The notes under the pieces are model-generated. The model saw only the letters and a list, made by a program, of their open reading frames with translations, did no database searches and had not been told where the DNA came from. Positions 55,907 to 64,000 of a stretch of 64,000 nucleotides of DNA are shown in pieces. The stretch is from the NCBI RefSeq assembly GCF_905120355.1, contig NZ_CAJHOB010000001.1, positions 62,001-126,000 on the forward strand. The letters are read 5' to 3'. Every line of letters starts with the position of its first letter. Position 1 is the stretch's first letter. The DNA is from Azonexus hydrophilus. GTDB taxonomy: Bacteria; Pseudomonadota; Gammaproteobacteria; Burkholderiales; Rhodocyclaceae. Both the position numbers and the translations under genes were made by a program.

Positions 55907-57253
55907 TCAGTCGACCAGCTTCAAACCGAAACCGCTTCCGTATTGCGAGCTTTGCAGCGGATCTACCGCCCGCGCGCCCTGCGCCGCGACAAGTTTATTG
56001 ACGTTGCGGAAACGCTCGATCAAGCGCACCAGCAAACTGTTGCGCATTCGCTCCAGGAGTTCCTCCGAAGCCAGCAGGAGTGCCGAGGCATTGATTTCGA
56101 GGAAGCGAGTCGGCTCCAGCGTCACCACGCTGCCATGGCGCAGATCGCTCGACGGATGCAGAAAAGCCACCTCACCCACCGGTTCGCCGGGGCCCAGGCG
56201 ACAGATCGACTTGCCCCCCTGCGAAACCTCCACATTGCCTTCGATGATGATACCGAACAGCCGGTTGTGTTCGCCTTCGCGGATCAGGGCCACATTGGCG
56301 GCCACCTCGCGCCAGACCGCGACACGCAGCACTTCCCACAGTTCGACATTCTCGAATTCGGTGAAGAACGGCAGGCGGCGTAGGCATTCGAAATGGCTCT
56401 GGTCATTGACCGTTTCGTCTTCTTCCAGAATCTGGAAACGGACTGAAGAAAGATCCTTTGCCATTTCCGCCCCATTACGGTAGCGGCTGTACAAATCCTT
56501 TTCCAGCGCCTTTTTCACCACCGCATTCAAGCCTTCGGGCAGATTCGGGTTGAGCGCAGTCACCGAGGGCGCATCGGTGTTGATGATTTTGTATACCAGA
56601 GTCGCCTGGTTGTTGGCCCGAAATGGCAGACGCCCTGTCAACAACTGGAACAGCAGCACCCCAAGCGAATAGAGATCGGTTTTCTGGTTGAGCGGGTAAC
56701 CCTTGATCTGCTCCGGCGACATGTAGGCCGGCGAGCCCACTCCCATGATGAAGGTCGAATCGCGGTCGAGGTCCTTGTTGAGATTGAGGGCCAGGCCGAA
56801 ATCGGCAATTTTCGGTTCGTCATTCGCCGCAATCAGGATATTGGCCGGCTTGATATCCCGGTGGATGATGCCCTGGCGGAATGCCGCATCCAGGGCCATG
56901 GCGCATTTGAAGATGATGCCGACCACCCGGTGCATGGGGAGCAGCCTATCGATCCGGCAATGATCTTCCAGGCTGAAACCATCGACAAACTCCATCGCCA
57001 GATAAGCGTAATCCGCCTCCACCACCGCATCGTACACCTGTACGATATTCGGGTGATTGAGGCGGCGCGACACCATCCCCTCGTTCTGGAACAGCTTGCG
57101 CAAGCGGCGCGACATGGCGGCGCAGTCCTTGCCAAACTGGATCACCTTCACCGCCACCTGACGATCCGCATCGGGGTCATCGCACAGATACACCGTAGCC
57201 GTCGCGCCCTTGCCCAATTCGCGAATGACGCGGTATTTGCCGATTGTTTCCAT
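55907..57253 (-). CDS. Ser/Thr protein kinase with C-terminal cyclic-nucleotide-binding domain
   Basis: 448 residues. The kinase domain has GKGATATVYLC (residues 15-24), Lys36, HRDIKPAN (131-138, catalytic Asp133), DFG (151-153) and the APE-equivalent SPE. A Crp-like domain at about 300-420 includes NRLFGIIIEGNVEVSQGGKSICRLGPGEPVGEVAFLHPSSDLRHGSVVTLEPT; the Arg of the phosphate-binding cassette is plausible in LRHGS. There is no membrane helix. This fusion suggests kinase control by cAMP or a similar ligand. Targets unknown. It is divergent from grpE. Confidence 0.9.
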   Translation of the reverse strand: METIGKYRVIRELGKGATATVYLCDDPDADRQVAVKVIQFGKDCAAMSRRLRKLFQNEGMVSRRLNHPNIVQVYDAVVEADYAYLAMEFVDGFSLEDHCRIDRLLPMHRVVGIIFKCAMALDAAFRQGIIHRDIKPANILIAANDEPKIADFGLALNLNKDLDRDSTFIMGVGSPAYMSPEQIKGYPLNQKTDLYSLGVLLFQLLTGRLPFRANNQATLVYKIINTDAPSVTALNPNLPEGLNAVVKKALEKDLYSRYRNGAEMAKDLSSVRFQILEEDETVNDQSHFECLRRLPFFTEFENVELWEVLRVAVWREVAANVALIREGEHNRLFGIIIEGNVEVSQGGKSICRLGPGEPVGEVAFLHPSSDLRHGSVVTLEPTRFLEINASALLLASEELLERMRNSLLVRLIERFRNVNKLVAAQGARAVDPLQSSQYGSGFGLKLVD

Positions 57254-57383
57254 AGCCGTCGCTTTCCAGGTCACCTTTCTGTGCGGCGCGGCACCACTAA
57301 AGGTACGCCGCCTGTTTTCGCCGATGCTAGCACGCCGGGGAAATCCGCAATACGCAGCCTGTGTGAAAAATGTCGCACACAGA

Positions 57384-57409
57384 CTTGAAATGCGTCACTA
57401 CACCCCCAT
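57384..57409 (+). promoter_or_regulatory. Sigma-32 heat-shock promoter of grpE
   Basis: CTTGAAA (57384-57390), 13 bp, then CCCCAT (57404-57409) followed by GTA, a near-perfect match to the RpoH consensus CTTGAAA-N11-16-CCCCAT-T. It ends 30 bp before the grpE ATG. Confidence 0.9.
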
Positions 57410-57439
57410 GTAGGTAAGAGTTTTTTTGGAGAATGACGC

Positions 57440-57979
57440 ATGTCCCACGAAGCACCCCAGCCGGAAAACCACGAACTTTCCCCGCCCCCGACGGATGACA
57501 GCAGCGCCCCCCCTGCTGCTGCCAACGATTTACAAACCGCCAACGACGCCCTGACTGCTCAGGTTGCCGAACTGCAGGACGCCTGGCTACGCGCCAAGGC
57601 AGAAGCGGAAAACGTGCGCCGGCGGGCGCAGGAAGACGTCAGCAAGGCACATAAGTTCGCCATCGAGAAATTCGCTGCCGATCTCCTCGCAGTCAAGGAC
57701 AGCCTGGATGCTGCCCTGGCGGTCGAAGAGCAGACTGTGGATACCTTCCGTACCGGCGTCGAACTGATTGCCAAACAGTTGATCGCTGCATTCGACAAGA
57801 ATGCGCTGCAGGAAATCAACCCGGTCGGACAAAAGTTCGATCCGCACCAACATCAGGCCATCAGCATGGTGGAATCGGAGCAGGAAGCGAACACCGTGGT
57901 CAGCGTGCTGCAAAAAGGCTACCTGATCGCCGATCGTGTCCTGCGCCCGGCCATGGTCATGGTTGCCAAAGGTAAATAA
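57440..57979 (+). CDS. grpE: Nucleotide exchange factor GrpE
   Basis: 179 residues. A Pro/Glu-rich N-terminus leads into a long coiled coil ([52 protein letters not shown]) and the beta domain ([48 protein letters not shown]). It releases ADP from DnaK. First gene of grpE-dnaK-dnaJ. Confidence 0.97.
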   Translation: MSHEAPQPENHELSPPPTDDSSAPPAAANDLQTANDALTAQVAELQDAWLRAKAEAENVRRRAQEDVSKAHKFAIEKFAADLLAVKDSLDAALAVEEQTVDTFRTGVELIAKQLIAAFDKNALQEINPVGQKFDPHQHQAISMVESEQEANTVVSVLQKGYLIADRVLRPAMVMVAKGK

Positions 57980-57993
57980 CAGCGCAAAACGCT

Positions 57994-58019
57994 CTTGAAT
58001 TCCCGGGGCCACGCCCCAT
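57994..58019 (+). promoter_or_regulatory. Second sigma-32 promoter, upstream of dnaK
   Basis: CTTGAAT (57994-58000), 13 bp, CCCCAT (58014-58019): the same layout and spacing as the grpE promoter. It lies in the 78-bp gap between grpE and dnaK and ends 38 bp before the dnaK ATG, so dnaK can be induced separately. Confidence 0.75.
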
Positions 58020-58057
58020 CTCACGAACATCGACAATTTCTTTGAAGGAACACCAAC

Positions 58058-59986
58058 ATGGGCAAGATCATCGGTATTGACCTCGGCACCACCAACTCCT
58101 GCGTCGCCATCATGGAAGGCGGTACGCCCAAGGTCATTGAAAACGCAGAAGGTGCTCGCACCACGCCATCGGTCATCGGTTACACCGAAGACGGCGAGAT
58201 CCTGGTTGGGGCCCCGGCCAAACGCCAGGCCGTGACCAACCCGAAGAACACGCTGTACGCCGTCAAGCGCCTGATCGGCCGCCGTTTCGAAGAGAAGGAA
58301 GTGCAGAAGGACATCGCCCTGATGCCGTTCAAGATCGTCAAGGCCGACAACGGCGACGCCTGGGTCGAAGCGCGCGACAAGAAGATCGCGCCGCCGCAGG
58401 TTTCTGCCGAAGTGCTGCGCAAGATGAAGAAGACCGCCGAAGACTACCTCGGCGAGGAAGTCACCGAAGCGGTCATCACCGTGCCGGCCTACTTCAACGA
58501 CAGCCAGCGCCAGGCGACCAAGGACGCCGGCCGCATCGCCGGCCTGGAAGTCAAGCGCATCATCAACGAGCCGACCGCCGCCGCACTGGCCTTCGGCATG
58601 GACAAGGTCGCCGGCAAGGACAAGAAGGTGGCGGTATACGACCTTGGCGGCGGCACCTTCGACATTTCGATCATCGAAATCGCCGACGTCGATGGCGAAA
58701 TGCAATTCGAAGTACTGGCCACCAACGGCGACACCTTCCTCGGTGGTGAAGACTTCGACCAACGCCTGATCGACTACATCATCGGCGAATTCCAGAAAGA
58801 ACAGGGCGTCGACCTGAAGAAGGACGTGCTCGCCCTGCAACGCCTCAAGGAAGCGGCCGAAAAAGCCAAGATCGAACTCTCTTCCAGCCAGCAGACCGAA
58901 GTCAATCTGCCGTACATCACCGCCGACGCTTCCGGCCCCAAGCACCTGGCCGTCAAGATCACCCGCGCCAAACTGGAAGCTCTGGTGGAAGATCTGGTTG
59001 ATCGCTCCATCGAGCCGTGCAAGACCGCGCTCAAGGATGCTGGCGTGAAGGCCAGCGACATCGACGACATCATCCTCGTCGGCGGTCAGTCGCGCATGCC
59101 CAAAGTTCAGGAAAAGGTGAAGGAATTCTTTGGCAAGGAACCCCGCAAGGACGTCAATCCGGATGAAGCCGTCGCCGTGGGCGCTGCCATCCAGGGTGGC
59201 GTGCTGCAGGGCGACGTCAAGGACGTGCTGCTGCTCGACGTCACGCCGCTGTCGCTCGGTATCGAAACCCTGGGCGGCGTCATGACCAAGCTGATCCAGA
59301 AAAACACCACCATCCCGACCAAAGCCAGCCAGGTGTTCTCCACCGCCGACGACAACCAGTCCGCGGTCACCATCCACGTGCTGCAGGGCGAACGGGAGAT
59401 GGCCGGTGGCAACAAGAGTCTCGGTCAGTTCAACCTGGAAGGCATCCCCCCAGCACCGCGCGGTCTGCCGCAAATCGAGGTCATTTTCGACATCGACGCC
59501 AACGGCATCATGCACGTCACCGCCAAGGACAAGGCCACCGGCAAGGAAAACAAGATCACCATCAAAGCCAACTCCGGCCTGAGCGAAGAAGAAATTCAGC
59601 GCATGGTGAAGGATGCTGAACTGCACGCGGAAGAAGACAAGAAGGCGCACGAACTGGCGGATGCCCGCAACCAGGCCGACAGTGCTGCCCACATGGCGAA
59701 AAAATCGCTGACCGAGCATGGCGACAAGCTCGATGCCTCCGAGAAGGAAGCCATCGAAAACGCCATCAAGGAAGTGGAAGAAGTGCTGCGCGATGGCGAC
59801 AAGGACAAGATCACCGCCAAAACCGAAGCCCTCACCCAGGCCGTGATGAAGGTCGGCGAAAAGCTTTACGCCGCGCAGCAGGCCCAGGAAGCTCCGGCCC
59901 AAGGCCAGCCGCAAGGTGAAAAGACGGTCGATGGCGACGTGGTCGATGCCGAATTTACCGAAGTGGAAAAAGACAAGAAGCAATAA
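58058..59986 (+). CDS. dnaK: Molecular chaperone DnaK (Hsp70)
   Basis: 642 residues. [22 protein letters not shown], the [22 protein letters not shown] motif, [25 protein letters not shown], and the linker [21 protein letters not shown] are all in place. The tail is Gln/Ala-rich, ending in [16 protein letters not shown]. It is the ATP-driven folding chaperone working with DnaJ and GrpE. A long antisense frame across it is a shadow of its codon use. Confidence 0.98.
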   Translation: MGKIIGIDLGTTNSCVAIMEGGTPKVIENAEGARTTPSVIGYTEDGEILVGAPAKRQAVTNPKNTLYAVKRLIGRRFEEKEVQKDIALMPFKIVKADNGDAWVEARDKKIAPPQVSAEVLRKMKKTAEDYLGEEVTEAVITVPAYFNDSQRQATKDAGRIAGLEVKRIINEPTAAALAFGMDKVAGKDKKVAVYDLGGGTFDISIIEIADVDGEMQFEVLATNGDTFLGGEDFDQRLIDYIIGEFQKEQGVDLKKDVLALQRLKEAAEKAKIELSSSQQTEVNLPYITADASGPKHLAVKITRAKLEALVEDLVDRSIEPCKTALKDAGVKASDIDDIILVGGQSRMPKVQEKVKEFFGKEPRKDVNPDEAVAVGAAIQGGVLQGDVKDVLLLDVTPLSLGIETLGGVMTKLIQKNTTIPTKASQVFSTADDNQSAVTIHVLQGEREMAGGNKSLGQFNLEGIPPAPRGLPQIEVIFDIDANGIMHVTAKDKATGKENKITIKANSGLSEEEIQRMVKDAELHAEEDKKAHELADARNQADSAAHMAKKSLTEHGDKLDASEKEAIENAIKEVEEVLRDGDKDKITAKTEALTQAVMKVGEKLYAAQQAQEAPAQGQPQGEKTVDGDVVDAEFTEVEKDKKQ

Positions 59987-60004
59987 TCCTTGGCCTGACC
60001 ACAC

Positions 60005-60045
60005 GGCACCGAGCCTCCCGGAATCCTCCGGCGGTGCTCGGTGCC
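60005..60045 (+). terminator. Hairpin between dnaK and dnaJ
   Basis: GGCACCGAGC (60005-60014) pairs perfectly with GCTCGGTGCC (60036-60045), and the 21-nt inside can form a second small stem (CCGG/CCGG). TTTGT follows. It may partly stop transcription after dnaK or protect the mRNA end, lowering dnaJ relative to dnaK. Confidence 0.5.
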
Positions 60046-60069
60046 TTTGTCACATAGACGGTATACAAC

Positions 60070-61215
60070 ATGTCAAAACGCGATTTTTACGAAATACTCG
60101 GCGTCAACCGCGATGCGGGCGATGACGAAATCAAGAAGGCCTACCGCAAGCTGGCCATGAAGTACCACCCGGACCGCAATCCGGACAATCCGTCTGCCGA
60201 GGAAAAATTCAAGGAAGCCAAGGAGGCCTACGAAATTCTCTCCGACAGCCAGAAACGGGCTGCCTACGACCAGTACGGACATGCCGGGGTAGACCCCCAG
60301 GCTGGCATGGGTGGCGGTTTTGGCGGTGGTGCCGGCATGGGTGGCTTCGCCGATGCCTTTGGCGGCATCTTCGACGAGATTTTCGGTGGCCGTGGCGGCA
60401 GTGGTGGTGGCGGTAGCCGCTCCAACATCTACCGTGGGGCCGATCTACGCTACAACCTGGAAATCACGCTGGAGCAAGCTGCCAAAGGAACGGAAACCAA
60501 GATCCGCATTCCCACCATGGAAGTCTGTGAACCATGCAAAGGCAGCGGCGCCAAGGCCGGCACCCAGCCCAAGACCTGTCCGACCTGTAACGGTTCTGGT
60601 CAGGTCCGCCTGCAGCAGGGTTTCTTCTCCATTCAGCAAACCTGCCACAAATGCCACGGCACCGGCCGCTTTGTTGCCGACCCTTGCAAGAGTTGCGGCG
60701 GTGCTGGTCGCACCAAGCAGCACAAGACGCTGTCAGTAAAAATTCCGGCGGGTGTCGATACCGGTGACCGCATCCGGCTGGCCGGCGAAGGCGAACACGG
60801 CGTCAACGGCGGCCCTCCGGGCGATCTCTACGTCCAGATCCACCTCAAGCAGCACCCGGTCTTCCAGCGCGACCACAACGACCTGCACTGCGAGATGCCC
60901 ATTTCCTTCACCACGGCAGCCCTTGGTGGCGAAATTGAAATCCCGACGCTGGACGGTGCCGCGGCCATCAAAATCCCACCGGAAACGCAATCGGGGCGTG
61001 TCTTCCGCCTGCGCGGCAAGGGAATCAAAGGCGTCCGCAGCAATAACCACGGCGACCTGATGTGCCACGTCATTGTCGAGACCCCGGTCAACCTTACCGA
61101 CCGCCAGAAGGAACTGCTGCGCGAACTGGAAGAATCGAGCAAGGATTCCGACCACAAGCACAACCCGCGCGCCAAGTCATGGATGGACAAGGTCCGCGAG
61201 TTCTTCGGCGAATAA
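60070..61215 (+). CDS. dnaJ: Co-chaperone DnaJ
   Basis: 381 residues: J domain ([34 protein letters not shown], with HPD), a Gly-rich segment (about 78-120), four zinc-binding CXXCXGXG repeats ([37 protein letters not shown]) and the C-terminal substrate domain. It is complete and followed by a terminator. Confidence 0.98.
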   Translation: MSKRDFYEILGVNRDAGDDEIKKAYRKLAMKYHPDRNPDNPSAEEKFKEAKEAYEILSDSQKRAAYDQYGHAGVDPQAGMGGGFGGGAGMGGFADAFGGIFDEIFGGRGGSGGGGSRSNIYRGADLRYNLEITLEQAAKGTETKIRIPTMEVCEPCKGSGAKAGTQPKTCPTCNGSGQVRLQQGFFSIQQTCHKCHGTGRFVADPCKSCGGAGRTKQHKTLSVKIPAGVDTGDRIRLAGEGEHGVNGGPPGDLYVQIHLKQHPVFQRDHNDLHCEMPISFTTAALGGEIEIPTLDGAAAIKIPPETQSGRVFRLRGKGIKGVRSNNHGDLMCHVIVETPVNLTDRQKELLRELEESSKDSDHKHNPRAKSWMDKVREFFGE

Positions 61216-61222
61216 ACAGGAC

Positions 61223-61257
61223 AAAAAAGGCCGGGCTATCACCCGGCCTTTTTTTGA
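61223..61257. terminator. Bidirectional intrinsic terminator after dnaJ
   Basis: AAAAAAGGCCGGG and CCCGGCCTTTTTTT flank a CTATCA loop. It gives a T-tract in both directions, fitting the convergent dnaJ and membrane-protein genes. Confidence 0.9.
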
Positions 61258-61266
61258 GTGCCCACT

Positions 61267-61608
61267 TCACTGGCGAGCATTGAAGATGGCATTTGCCAGC
61301 AGCAGATAGACCAGGATCAACACCGCCGAGATCACGATATAAGCAGTCGCCGACAGGTCGAAAATGGCGAATAGGGTATTCAAGCCCAGTGCAATCCCGA
61401 AGAAAACCCCGCTGACCACACGGAGATTGACCCCGCGCCGAGCACTGGCATACCCCCCCAGCAGCAAGGGCAGCAAGGTAGCAATGAAGAAGATCGCACT
61501 CCCGGCTGCCACGTAGTTGCGTAATGGCCCATCCAGGCTCCACAAACCGTAACTGAGAACAGCGCCCAACAGAACGGCAATCAATGCATTGACTGGATTA
61601 AGCCTCAT
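61267..61608 (-). CDS. Small four-helix membrane protein of unknown function
   Basis: 113 residues starting MRLNPVNALIAVLLGAVLSYGLWSL. Four hydrophobic stretches are visible (about residues 8-24, 33-53, 61-80, 85-108). No family is recognised. The start overlaps the stop of the GYF_2 gene by 4 bp, so it belongs to the same transcript as the GYF and SPFH genes. A longer in-frame extension upstream is a shadow of the GYF_2 gene. Confidence 0.75.
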   Translation of the reverse strand: MRLNPVNALIAVLLGAVLSYGLWSLDGPLRNYVAAGSAIFFIATLLPLLLGGYASARRGVNLRVVSGVFFGIALGLNTLFAIFDLSATAYIVISAVLILVYLLLANAIFNARQ

Positions 61609-61982
61609 GCTTGCACCTCGGGCGGCAGGGGGGGCGGGCACAGGGCAACCAGCTTGAGCACTTCCGGCACATCCTGGCAATGCGCCCAGCCGGCCATACC
61701 GGCACGCCAGACATACGTCATCTTGTGGATCCGGCCTTGCACAATCAGTCGACTCAGTTCCTCGGCGGAAAACGGCCCCGCCTGCTTGCCGTCGAGCACC
61801 ACGAAATAGCTGACGGGCAGGCTATTCACCTCTCCTGGCATGGCGGCCAGGCCATTCATCGGCCCCGGAATATGCACATTCTTCATGGCCTGATTCATCG
61901 AATTGACCATCTGCTGGGCAATCCCCATACCAAGTCCGAACTCGACCAGACGTTCGATCGAAAAGAAATTGTCATCGTTCAT
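61605..61982 (-). CDS. GYF_2-domain protein
   Basis: 125 residues. The N-terminal half resembles a short linker with SIERLVEFGLGMGIAQQMVNSMNQAM. The second half is a GYF_2 domain (YFVVLDGKQAGPFSAEELSRLIVQGRIHKMTYVWRAGMAGWAHCQDVPEV). The neighbouring SPFH protein ends in the same domain type (YHVSVNGQNSGPFNMAQLQQL), so they probably act together. The exact role is unknown. Confidence 0.8.
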   Translation of the reverse strand: MNDDNFFSIERLVEFGLGMGIAQQMVNSMNQAMKNVHIPGPMNGLAAMPGEVNSLPVSYFVVLDGKQAGPFSAEELSRLIVQGRIHKMTYVWRAGMAGWAHCQDVPEVLKLVALCPPPLPPEVQA

Positions 61983-62003
61983 CTAACGATCTCCTGAAAA
62001 GTA

Positions 62004-63359
62004 TCAAGGCGCTGGCGGCGGCGGAGGCGGCGGCGTGAATTGCTGCAGCAGGGGCGCCAGCTCGGCAACGTTGGCGAGCAACTCCCACTGACTCATGCCT
62101 GCCTTCCAGACATGCACACCGGCATGCAGCTGACCGGCCGCTGCCAGTTGCTGCAACTGGGCCATATTGAAGGGGCCGCTGTTCTGCCCATTGACCGATA
62201 CGTGGTAGAGCGCCTGCGGGGGCGGCGGTGGCATGTTGGCAGGATTCATCTGCTGCCCCATAGTGCCCATCATGTTCGCCATCTGCCCGCCCATGGCGCC
62301 ACCCAGTGCCATGCCCATCATCATCCCCGCCGGATTCAGGCCGCCATCGCCGCCCCCCTGGCTGCCGCCCCCAAGATCAACCTGCCCCATGCTGCCCAGA
62401 TTTTCTGCGGCCGCAGTCAGTACTGCCGTCTGCTGGTTGATCTGGTGTGCCCCCAAGTATTGCTGCTGGGTCTGCAGGGCAGCCAGACGTTCGGCCTGCT
62501 CACGCTGGATGCGCAAGGTTTCGCTCATGTTTTCGGCATTGATTGCTTGCGTTGCTTCGAGGTTGCGCATGTTGATCTCGTTCTGTTTCTGGCGCATTGC
62601 CGTTTCCAGATCGGCAGTCACTGCACGCAGCTGACGGTATTCCTCGGAATCCTTGTTCGGCTCGATGCTGCTCAGATCGAAGCTGTGCAGGTTCACCCCG
62701 AACTGCTCCTGGAATACCTGACTCAGCTGCGGTGTAATCAGGTCATTCACCTCGGCCAGCTTGCGCTCCAGCTGCAGCACGGGCAAACCATGCTCGGCAG
62801 GTGCGTTGGCAACAACCTGCTTGACACGGCGCACCACAGCATCGCGCACCAGATCGGCAAAGGCCGAAATTTCGAAATTCACCAGCCGATGCAGGCGAAT
62901 GAACGCCCGGTAATCGGTGATGTTCATCCGCAATGAACCCCCGGCGGCCATACGCACCGGGAAATCCAGGGCCCGCGGATCGAACACGTCGAAATAAGGT
63001 ACCCGGAAGTCGATCTTGATGTTCCCGGCCAGGTTGATGAAATACACCTCGGCCTGAAACGGCGAGTCTCCGGCATAGGCCATGCCGAGGATATTTGACA
63101 GCACAGGAAAGTTGGCCGTCCGCAGGGTATCGTCAAACGGGCCCTCGATGAAATCCTGAACTGCCCCACTCTCCTGCTTGTAGACAAAAACGGCCACCTC
63201 GCCGTCCTTGACCCGCAGGCTGCTCCCCCAGCGAATGGCGTTTTCCTTGCGCGTAGCTGCACCGTCACCCGGTCGCCATTTCCAGACCAGATAGGTCGGC
63301 TCATCGCAGCGTATGACGTCAAGCACGCCGCCTTCGTTTTTCTTGCCAAACAAAGCCAT
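62004..63359 (-). CDS. SPFH-domain protein with C-terminal GYF_2 domain
   Basis: 451 residues. An SPFH/virion-core-like domain (ALFGKKNEGGVLDVIRCDEPTYLVWKWRPGDG, then GSSLRVKDGEVAVFVYKQ, about residues 2-240) is followed by a Gln/Glu-rich coiled coil. After a Gly/Met-rich stretch with GMMMG-like repeats comes a GYF_2 domain ending in a Pro tail. Such proteins occur in bacterial stress or membrane-organisation clusters. Start ATG follows AAAGGAG. Family function is not established. Confidence 0.8.
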   Translation of the reverse strand: MALFGKKNEGGVLDVIRCDEPTYLVWKWRPGDGAATRKENAIRWGSSLRVKDGEVAVFVYKQESGAVQDFIEGPFDDTLRTANFPVLSNILGMAYAGDSPFQAEVYFINLAGNIKIDFRVPYFDVFDPRALDFPVRMAAGGSLRMNITDYRAFIRLHRLVNFEISAFADLVRDAVVRRVKQVVANAPAEHGLPVLQLERKLAEVNDLITPQLSQVFQEQFGVNLHSFDLSSIEPNKDSEEYRQLRAVTADLETAMRQKQNEINMRNLEATQAINAENMSETLRIQREQAERLAALQTQQQYLGAHQINQQTAVLTAAAENLGSMGQVDLGGGSQGGGDGGLNPAGMMMGMALGGAMGGQMANMMGTMGQQMNPANMPPPPPQALYHVSVNGQNSGPFNMAQLQQLAAAGQLHAGVHVWKAGMSQWELLANVAELAPLLQQFTPPPPPPPAP

Positions 63360-63417
63360 GCCAGCTCCTTTTACCGTTGTTCGGTGCGTGCCTGAGGCAC
63401 GTCACACAACATGATCA

Positions 63418-64000
63418 TTAGTCCCTTGCCTGGCGCGTTTCTGCACCACGCCGTGCCCGCTGGGCCAGCTCAGCCTCGGCCCTGGCAATGCGCCGGGCCT
63501 CTGCCTGCGCGGCCACAGCTCGCTGCTGCTCAGCTTCCCGCGCTTTTTCCTGGTCGAGCTCAGCTTGCTGGGCCGCTTTTTCGCGCGCAATCTCGGCCGC
63601 TGCCTGTTCCCGTTCAGCCGCCTGAGCCGCTTCGATACGCGCGGCCAGTGCCTGTCGGCGTGTTTCCCAGGCCGCCGTCTCCTGCGCAACCGCTTCCGCC
63701 TTGCAGGCTTCCTGGTATTGCCAGCGCAACTGCGCCAGTTCAGCCTGGGCCGCAGCGTAGTCCTTCTGTTGCAGCTTGCCGTCAAAAATAGCCACAATGC
63801 TTTCCAGACGCGCCGTTTCAGCCTGGGCAGCGGGTGTATAGGCCGCCGTGCAGCGAGCTTCCTGCCAGCCTTGCCATTGCGTGCTGATCAGACCGACAAC
63901 CGCCAGCACGGCAACCCCGCCAACTAGCAAAAAAAGCATCGGATTACGCCGGGTACGCTCCTTCACCGCCTCGGTAAAACCAAGATTGGCACTGCGCTCA
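63418..64000 (-). CDS. Partial single-TM coiled-coil protein (continues past the window end)
   Basis: The frame is open to the end of the window. From a GTG at 63966 it would give 182 residues: one membrane helix (PMLFLLVGGVAVLAVVGLIS) followed by a long Ala/Glu/Arg/Gln coiled coil. Residues before that GTG (RSANLGFTEAVKERTRRN) also look coding, so the true start is probably beyond 64000. It is just upstream of the SPFH gene in the same direction. No family is recognised. Confidence 0.55.
   Translation of the reverse strand, partial: ERSANLGFTEAVKERTRRNPMLFLLVGGVAVLAVVGLISTQWQGWQEARCTAAYTPAAQAETARLESIVAIFDGKLQQKDYAAAQAELAQLRWQYQEACKAEAVAQETAAWETRRQALAARIEAAQAAEREQAAAEIAREKAAQQAELDQEKAREAEQQRAVAAQAEARRIARAEAELAQRARRGAETRQARD

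Noticed and set aside
57587-60004. An 805-codon frame antisense to grpE and dnaK
   Set aside because: A typical mirror of high-GC, strongly biased dnaK codons; no start signal or recognisable domain, while dnaK on the other strand is certain.

Overview
The window looks like a chromosomal segment of a betaproteobacterium. The inference rests on high GC content, the rpsF-priB-rpsR-rplI order, adjacent aat and bpt genes, and a pstSCAB-phoU-phoB block. A Rhodocyclales-type relative is my guess from overall gene style; no rRNA or other marker here fixes the taxon.

Layout. 1-4850: phosphate uptake and sensing (phoB partial, phoU, pstB, pstA, pstC, pstS, all on the minus strand) with a Pho box before pstS. 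4866-5696: a BtuF-like binding protein. 5789-8339: a CRISPR array of 36 repeats and 35 spacers. 8522-17126: a complete type I-C cas set on the minus strand (cas3, cas5c, cas8c, cas7c, cas4, cas1, cas2), interrupted between cas7 and cas4 by a ParE/RelE-type toxin-antitoxin pair on the other strand. 17127-17582: a control region holding what I read as a CreR-type mini-CRISPR RNA, its target site over the cas promoter, and a small membrane-peptide ORF. 17583-18554: a WYL regulator. 18771-23454: RND efflux pump, adaptor and RlpA. 23483-35796: housekeeping genes (purM, ubiG, a peptide-binding lipoprotein, bcp, phoH-like, a transglutaminase-like protein, dnaB, the rpsF operon, a FimV-like protein). 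35843-42634: CbiM-like permease, etfBA with a divergent TetR regulator, ppx, a degenerate GGDEF response regulator, acuI-like. 42777-48072: NlpC/P60, ankyrin proteins, aat-bpt, lemA-TPM, DUF411. 48107-54011: FccB-like flavoprotein and a MacAB-TolC-type pump. 54207-57253: a heme-c chemoreceptor and a Ser/Thr kinase with a cyclic-nucleotide-binding domain. 57440-61215: grpE-dnaK-dnaJ with two sigma-32 promoters. 61267-64000: a small membrane protein, GYF_2 and SPFH-GYF proteins and a partial coiled-coil protein.

The most interesting part is 17200-17560. On the plus strand, opposite to cas3, lies a degenerate solitary CRISPR repeat that keeps the last 15 nt of the array repeat, including the 5' handle, and a shortened basal hairpin. 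A guide-length stretch and an intrinsic terminator follow it. The guide's first 18 nt match, at 15 positions, a site only about 90 bp upstream. That site is preceded by the canonical type I-C PAM TTC and overlaps the likely -35/spacer region of the cas promoter. Two of the three mismatches are at positions 6 and 12, which type I Cascade does not read. This is the expected architecture of an RNA by which Cascade represses its own operon. The first ORF of the repressed transcript is a 52-codon membrane peptide, so a CreTA-like guardian toxin is a second possibility.
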